Assembly (NCBI RefSeq): GCF_022869785.1
Contig: NZ_CP094997.1
Location: 5,084,001 to 5,148,000 of the forward strand
DNA length: 64,000 nucleotides
Reading direction: 5' to 3'
From: Dyadobacter chenwenxiniae
GTDB taxonomy: Bacteria; Bacteroidota; Bacteroidia; Cytophagales; Spirosomataceae
This document shows, piece after piece, positions 59,938 through 64,000 of this stretch; positions within the stretch are counted from its first letter, which is position 1, and each line of letters starts with the position of its first letter. A program made the translations under genes and the position numbers. The notes under the pieces were generated by a model that worked only from the letters and a program-made list of their open reading frames with translations, was not told the DNA's origin and made no database searches.

Positions 59938-60657
59938 TTAATTAGCGCTCCAAAGCCTTAATTTGTCATAAAGATCCTGCGAGGCGATCTCGTCGGAGCT
60001 ATAATAGATCTGATCCGTTTTTGTTGTAATAAACAGAAACGGATTTATTTTTTTATTAACAAATAGCTTGACTGCTCGTCCGTCTCTGGTTATAAAATTC
60101 CCTTTGGCAAAGTCACCCGCTGCAAAACCATTGGATTTATAGGAAATGGGCGGCAGTTCCGGTACGAGTTCGACTTTCGAGATGTCGTTTTTGCTTAATG
60201 TCAAACCATACATTCCCTTTATTTCCATACTATTATCGGTAAATATAAGCTTGCTGTCTTGCAGGCTTGAATACAGCTGCGTGGAAATCCCGACGATAAT
60301 GACAAGTAAAATGGCCATTGCAACATAAGTGCCGGAACGCTGTCCCTTGGTCCCGCTATAATATTTGTTGCCTTTTGCAATCAAAAAGACATAAGCGAAA
60401 AGCGGATAAATGATGATGAATGAGCCTGCCCAGTTGTTGTTGAGCAAAGTCAGGATGAGGAAACCTGCGATCAGTGAAAGGCCCAGGAAAATATGAAATC
60501 TTTTAAAAAAACGGACATAACCAACGATGTCCATCTTGGCCCGGTCCGCTTCGGACATGGTGTTGTAACCCGATAAAATATATTTCGCATTACTGGCCGT
60601 GACAACGAAGCCAAGTGATGTGAAAATGACAGAAAGGATAATTGCGGCGGTAAACAT
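59938..60657 (-). CDS. DUF3784-like membrane protein with PH-like C-terminal domain
   Basis: 239 aa from ATG 60657 (MFTAAIILSV); the upstream 12-codon extension is not hydrophobic. Four hydrophobic helices occupy the N-terminal about 140 residues. The loop KYILSGYNTMSEADRAKMD is typical of DUF3784. The C-terminal roughly 90 residues (SKLIFTDNSMEIKGMYGLTLSKNDISKVELV) look like a bacterial PH-like membrane domain. Function unknown. Divergent from the frameshifted gene at 60775. Confidence 0.75.
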   Translation of the reverse strand: MFTAAIILSVIFTSLGFVVTASNAKYILSGYNTMSEADRAKMDIVGYVRFFKRFHIFLGLSLIAGFLILTLLNNNWAGSFIIIYPLFAYVFLIAKGNKYYSGTKGQRSGTYVAMAILLVIIVGISTQLYSSLQDSKLIFTDNSMEIKGMYGLTLSKNDISKVELVPELPPISYKSNGFAAGDFAKGNFITRDGRAVKLFVNKKINPFLFITTKTDQIYYSSDEIASQDLYDKLRLWSAN

Positions 60658-60774
60658 ATATGGATGATTGAGGGGTAAAACGCTTGTAAACAAGGGAAAA
60701 TATCGTTGGCATCATTTTTGACTTCCAATACTCTGGAAAGCAAAACTTCCACACTCCGATATTACTATATAAAC

Positions 60775-61928
60775 GTGAAAAGATCTGTAAAGATATTAAT
60801 AGGAATAGTCATTATTCTCATAATTGGCCGTTTGATCCTCCCTTATTTTGTGGTTCGCTATGTGAACAAAGTCCTCGCGGATATGAATGGTTACACCGGC
60901 CATATTGAGGACGTGGATATTCATTTGATCCGTGGTGCTTACCAGATCGAAGGGATGAATATCCGGAAGGTAAACGGTAAAATTAAAGAGCCATTTATCC
61001 TTATTCCGAAAATGGACCTTTCGATACAATGGGAATCATTATTAAAAGGGAAGCTGGTCAGCGAGGTGGAATGTCATAATCCCGAGATTAACTTTGCGTT
61101 CAGCAGCAGCGAAGAGGGAAGCCAAACTGGTGCAGAAAATGACTGGACGAAAGTTATAAAGGATCTTCTGCCTATTGAAATAAACCGTTTTCAAATCATT
61201 AACGGCAAGGTGGACCTTACCAGCATTGTAAGCCAACCGAAGACTGATCTTACATTAAAAAACTTCCAACTGGAAATTTCGAACATTCGTAACGTAGAGG
61301 AAAAAGGCAAGGCTTTGCCTTCTCCGGTGAAAGCAACGGGCGATATGCCCGGCTTTGGAGGAACATTGTCGTTCACAGCCAATATGATGCTTTTGAAAAA
61401 AATCCCTGATTTTGATTATAACATGAGTCTGAAAGATGTGCAACTGGTGAAGCTGAACAGTCTTTCACGCAAGTATGGAAATCTGGATTTTGAAAAAGGG
61501 ACAATGAGTCTCTTAAGCGAAATGAAAATGGTCGACGGAAAACTCGAAGGCTATTTAAAGCCGCTAACCAAGGATATGAAGATCTTCAAAATGAAGGAGG
61601 AAAACCGCAATGTGAGTCAGTTTTTTTGCGCGAGCTGCTGGCAGAAGGCGGCACTTTTATTTTGGAAAACAAAAAGAAAGACCAGGTTGCGACACGAATC
61701 CCGCTGAAAGGAACCGTCGGCGAGATCTCTACTGACCTCTGGCCGATCATCGTGAATGTATTGCGCAATGCATATGTAGAGGCTTTCAAAGCTGAATATG
61801 ACCCTTCTATGAGCGTGAAAGACACCATCAAGGAGGTCCGGAAAGAGCGGAAAGAGAAGCGGAAGGAAAAACGCGAAGCACGTAGAGAAAAGCGGGAGCG
61901 CAAAAAAGCGGAACGTAAAAAAGATTAG
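60775..61928 (+). pseudogene. DUF748/AsmA-like membrane protein gene with frameshift in a T7 run
   Basis: A start at GTG 60775 gives KRSVKILIGIVIILIIGRLILPYF, a single N-terminal helix, then a beta-rich DUF748/AsmA-like body (INRFQIINGKVDLTSI). After NVSQF a run of seven T (61621-61627) shifts the frame: the first frame ends at 61707, and the continuation (RELLAEGGTFILENKK) runs in another frame to 61928. Eight T would join them. The C terminus is a Lys/Arg/Glu-rich helix. It may be a true lesion, an assembly error, or slippage. The TTG at 60706 is a less likely start. Confidence 0.7.
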
Positions 61929-61961
61929 GCTCCGCTTTTCATCTATATTGACTTATAAACC

Positions 61962-62627
61962 TTAACTGGCTTCCCGGAATTTGGTAACCAATGCAATGCT
62001 CTCAGCCACTTTCTGCTCGATCCAGGCATAGTTACCATCGGCGATAACGTCCTTTGGAAACAGATTTGACCCTAATCCAACTGCATACGCACCTGCCCCG
62101 AACCATTCGTTAATGCTCTCGGCAGTAGGCTGCACACCGCCTGTGACCATAATTTTAACATTCGGCATAGGCCCGCGGATGGCTTTGATAAATTTGGAGC
62201 CTACCACATCGCCTGGAAAGAGCTTCACCACTTCGGCCCCGGCTTGCTGAGCATTGTAAATCTCTGTTAATGTGGACACCCCTGGAATCCAGGGAATGTT
62301 GGCTTTTGCACACGCATAACCCACAGCCGGGTTAAGGCAGGGCGTTACGACAAAGTCCGTTCCTGCATCAATGAATTTTTGCGCAGTTTCTGCATCGTAA
62401 ATCGTGCCGATGCCCATAGACAGCCCCGGAAGGCTTTCTTTTGTGTAAGCAACCAGTTCATTGAATACGGTAAATGCGTTCTCACCACGATTCGTGAATT
62501 CAAATGCCCGGGCGCCGCCCCTGTAACTGGCGTTGATCACCTCTTTGGCAATTTCTATGTCACTATGATAAAACAGGGGCAAAACGCCCACCTGATTTAA
62601 TAGTTTTAATGTTGTTTCCTTATCCAT
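61962..62627 (-). CDS. bifunctional 4-hydroxy-2-oxoglutarate/2-dehydro-3-deoxy-phosphogluconate aldolase
   Basis: 221 aa from ATG 62627 (MDKETTLKLLNQVGVLPLFY); the upstream extension overlaps kdgK and lacks similarity. The Schiff-base Lys is in VVKLFPGDVVG (about 150) and the Glu-bearing EFTNRG motif lies near residue 40. It cleaves KDPG to pyruvate and glyceraldehyde-3-phosphate, ending hexuronate breakdown. It follows kdgK by 49 nt. Confidence 0.9.
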   Translation of the reverse strand: MDKETTLKLLNQVGVLPLFYHSDIEIAKEVINASYRGGARAFEFTNRGENAFTVFNELVAYTKESLPGLSMGIGTIYDAETAQKFIDAGTDFVVTPCLNPAVGYACAKANIPWIPGVSTLTEIYNAQQAGAEVVKLFPGDVVGSKFIKAIRGPMPNVKIMVTGGVQPTAESINEWFGAGAYAVGLGSNLFPKDVIADGNYAWIEQKVAESIALVTKFREAS

Positions 62628-62676
62628 GTTTTTGTTTTTTGAAGCAGCAAATGGCTCAATACACCCGCCAGGCACT

Positions 62677-63672
62677 TTAACGCTTAATGCGGCCGGAAGT
62701 TTCTCCCTGCCTGATCGCCTCAACTTCCTGAATAGTGGAAATCAGTGCGTCCCCTTCTATGGTGTGTTTCAATGCCGAAGCTGCTACGCCGAATTCAAGG
62801 GCCTTTTGCTGATCATTAAAGGTAATCAATCCGTGGATCAAACCGGCTATGAATGCATCTCCGCCACCTACTCTGTCGATAATAGGGTTTATTTCAATAT
62901 CAGCAGTCTCCAGAAGCGCTGTTCCATTCCAAAGGTAAGCCCTTAGCAAGTTGTGGGAGGCGCTGATGGACGTCCGTTTTGTATCAACAACCGCCTTAAT
63001 CTGTGGATATGCCTTTTGTAAATTGACGCAGGATTCGCTAAAATCGCTTCCTTCTATGCCAAAAATCTCCTTAATATTTTCGCTGTTTGCGATGACAATG
63101 TCGGTCCCGGCGGTGAGGTCAGGCAGGATATCGGATGGTTTTTTACCGTATTTCCATAAGTTAGCCCTGTAAAAAATGTCCCCGGAAACGGTTAGTCCGT
63201 ATTTTCTGGCCACTTTGATTCCATCCAGAAGTGCATCCGCAGCTCCCTGGGAAAGCGCCGGCGTAATTCCTGCCCAGTGAAACCATTTGGCATCTTTCAA
63301 AATGCTGTCCCAATCAATCTCCTTCGGATCTATTTCTGCCAATGATGAATTAGCACGGTCATAAACGATCTGGCTGCCACGTAATGCTGCGCCGGTTTCC
63401 AGAAAATAAACGGCCATTCTGGGACCACCATAAATGATATGAGAAACATCAACACCGTGAAAGTGAAGATATTGCGCCGCAGCCCTCCCTATCGGCGAAT
63501 CGGGGAACCGGGTTACGTGCGCCGTATGATGCCCCCAATAAGCTAACGCCGTGGAGACATTTGCCTCTCCACCTGCGTAAGTGACATTTAGTTGACGTGC
63601 TTGTTCAAAACGGGAAAAACCTGGTGTAGAAAGCCGCATAAGGACTTCTCCAAAAGAAACTATTTGAGCCAT
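62677..63672 (-). CDS. kdgK: 2-dehydro-3-deoxygluconokinase (PfkB family)
   Basis: 331 aa. The start at ATG 63672 gives MAQIVSFGEVLMRLSTPG; an ATG three codons earlier is possible. N-terminal substrate motif AGGEANVSTALAYWGH and C-terminal anion hole GGGDAFIAGLIHGL (catalytic Asp) define the PfkB/ribokinase family, and the pathway context favours KDG kinase. It makes KDPG for the adjacent aldolase. Confidence 0.92.
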   Translation of the reverse strand: MAQIVSFGEVLMRLSTPGFSRFEQARQLNVTYAGGEANVSTALAYWGHHTAHVTRFPDSPIGRAAAQYLHFHGVDVSHIIYGGPRMAVYFLETGAALRGSQIVYDRANSSLAEIDPKEIDWDSILKDAKWFHWAGITPALSQGAADALLDGIKVARKYGLTVSGDIFYRANLWKYGKKPSDILPDLTAGTDIVIANSENIKEIFGIEGSDFSESCVNLQKAYPQIKAVVDTKRTSISASHNLLRAYLWNGTALLETADIEINPIIDRVGGGDAFIAGLIHGLITFNDQQKALEFGVAASALKHTIEGDALISTIQEVEAIRQGETSGRIKR

Positions 63673-63746
63673 ACCCTGCATGTTGACCTGAAAAAAGGTG
63701 ATCTCAGGCCGGAGATTTAAATGAATTAATGGATATGTAAACCTAG

Positions 63747-64000
63747 CTAAAATCCGAAATAATTACTTGCATTCCGATAAGAAATGTCCTCCACCAGCTT
63801 GCCAAGCCACTGGATATCATTGGGCAGCTCACCATTTTCCACATCATTGCCAATGATATTACAAAGTATCCTGCGAAAATACTCGTGACGCGGGTAAGAT
63901 AAAAAGCTCCTGGAATCGGTCAGCATCCCCACAAAACGGCTCAGTAAGCCCATATTGGAAAGGGCATTCATCTGGCGTTCCATGCCATCTTTTTGATCCA
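63747..64000 (-). CDS. uxaC: glucuronate isomerase, C-terminal part (gene runs off the window)
   Basis: The last about 84 codons are visible. DGMERQMNALSNMGLLSRF and DSRSFLSYPRHEYFRRILC are diagnostic of UxaC (uronate isomerase, converting galacturonate or glucuronate to tagaturonate or fructuronate). The reading frame stays open to the window edge (DQKDG precedes the internal Met). Same strand as kdgK and the aldolase, so probably the first gene of the operon. Confidence 0.92.
   Translation of the reverse strand, partial: DQKDGMERQMNALSNMGLLSRFVGMLTDSRSFLSYPRHEYFRRILCNIIGNDVENGELPNDIQWLGKLVEDISYRNASNYFGF

Noticed and set aside
60706..60774. TTG start for the DUF748-like protein
   Set aside because: The residues added have no hydrophobic or family character, while GTG at 60775 directly precedes a basic stretch and a clear membrane helix.
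1..64000. Search for tRNA, rRNA and complete insertion sequences
   Set aside because: No T-loop or anticodon-arm pattern, no rRNA-like stretch and no transposase motif (DDE, HUH or serine/tyrosine recombinase) was found by reading; a tRNAscan-SE and ISfinder search would be decisive.

Overview
The window looks like a chromosomal segment of a Bacteroidota species, most likely from Cytophagales/Spirosomataceae and Dyadobacter-like. This is inferred from family content (DUF5777, DUF6702, DUF5618, DUF4143, glutaminase-type DUF4964/5127/4965 protein, UxaB/UxaC/KdgK), the near absence of Shine-Dalgarno sequences, and promoter boxes of the TAnnTTTG type. Species assignment is not possible from sequence reading alone. 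No rRNA, tRNA, CRISPR array, prophage or complete insertion sequence was recognised.

Layout. 1-5.7 kb: a c-type cytochrome/copper-monooxygenase-like protein, a DUF4143 ATPase with a perfect palindrome abutting its start codon, argB and dsbD. 5.8-14.0 kb: a secreted glutaminase-family protein followed by the most unusual part of the window. Five tandem paralogous lipoprotein genes all face back toward the glutaminase gene. Three of the gaps between them still hold decayed copies of the glutaminase 3' end. The unit (glutaminase tail, terminator, lipoprotein gene, leader) therefore appears to have duplicated repeatedly and then diverged. 14.2-15.3 kb: a structured leader or tiny ORF, a small orphan gene, a GIY-YIG protein and REP-like repeats. 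15.3-21.5 kb: a marR-tolC-mfp-RND efflux locus with two matching palindromic operator candidates.

21.5-28.1 kb: M48 lipoprotein peptidase, PlsC-like acyltransferase, TIGR01777 epimerase, M61 peptidase, an outer-membrane protein and a NeuD-like acetyltransferase. 28.1-33.7 kb: the housekeeping cluster DUF177-rpmF-plsX-fabH-efp-accB-accC for fatty-acid initiation. 33.8-40 kb: an accessory patch with a Uma2-family protein, a broken DUF5618 gene, a HigBA toxin-antitoxin pair, a Gfo/Idh/MocA oxidoreductase, an atypical Nramp-like transporter and a conserved 486-aa protein of unknown role.

40-49.9 kb: GGCT-like protein, coaX, a GH2 protein that lacks the LacZ nucleophile segment, a Rieske/DUF5777/YceI operon, an ECF sigma factor with a membrane-to-barrel partner protein, and an OafA-like acyltransferase. 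50-58.3 kb: an ABC exporter joined to a membrane-anchored MutS homologue, rseP, a DUF6702 protein and lon. 58.4-64 kb: hexuronate catabolism (uxaB, an aldolase, kdgK, partial uxaC) interrupted by two membrane proteins, one frameshifted in a run of seven T.

Together the genes suggest a free-living or plant/soil-associated polysaccharide and pectin degrader with drug efflux, envelope proteolysis and a locally expanding family of predicted surface lipoproteins.
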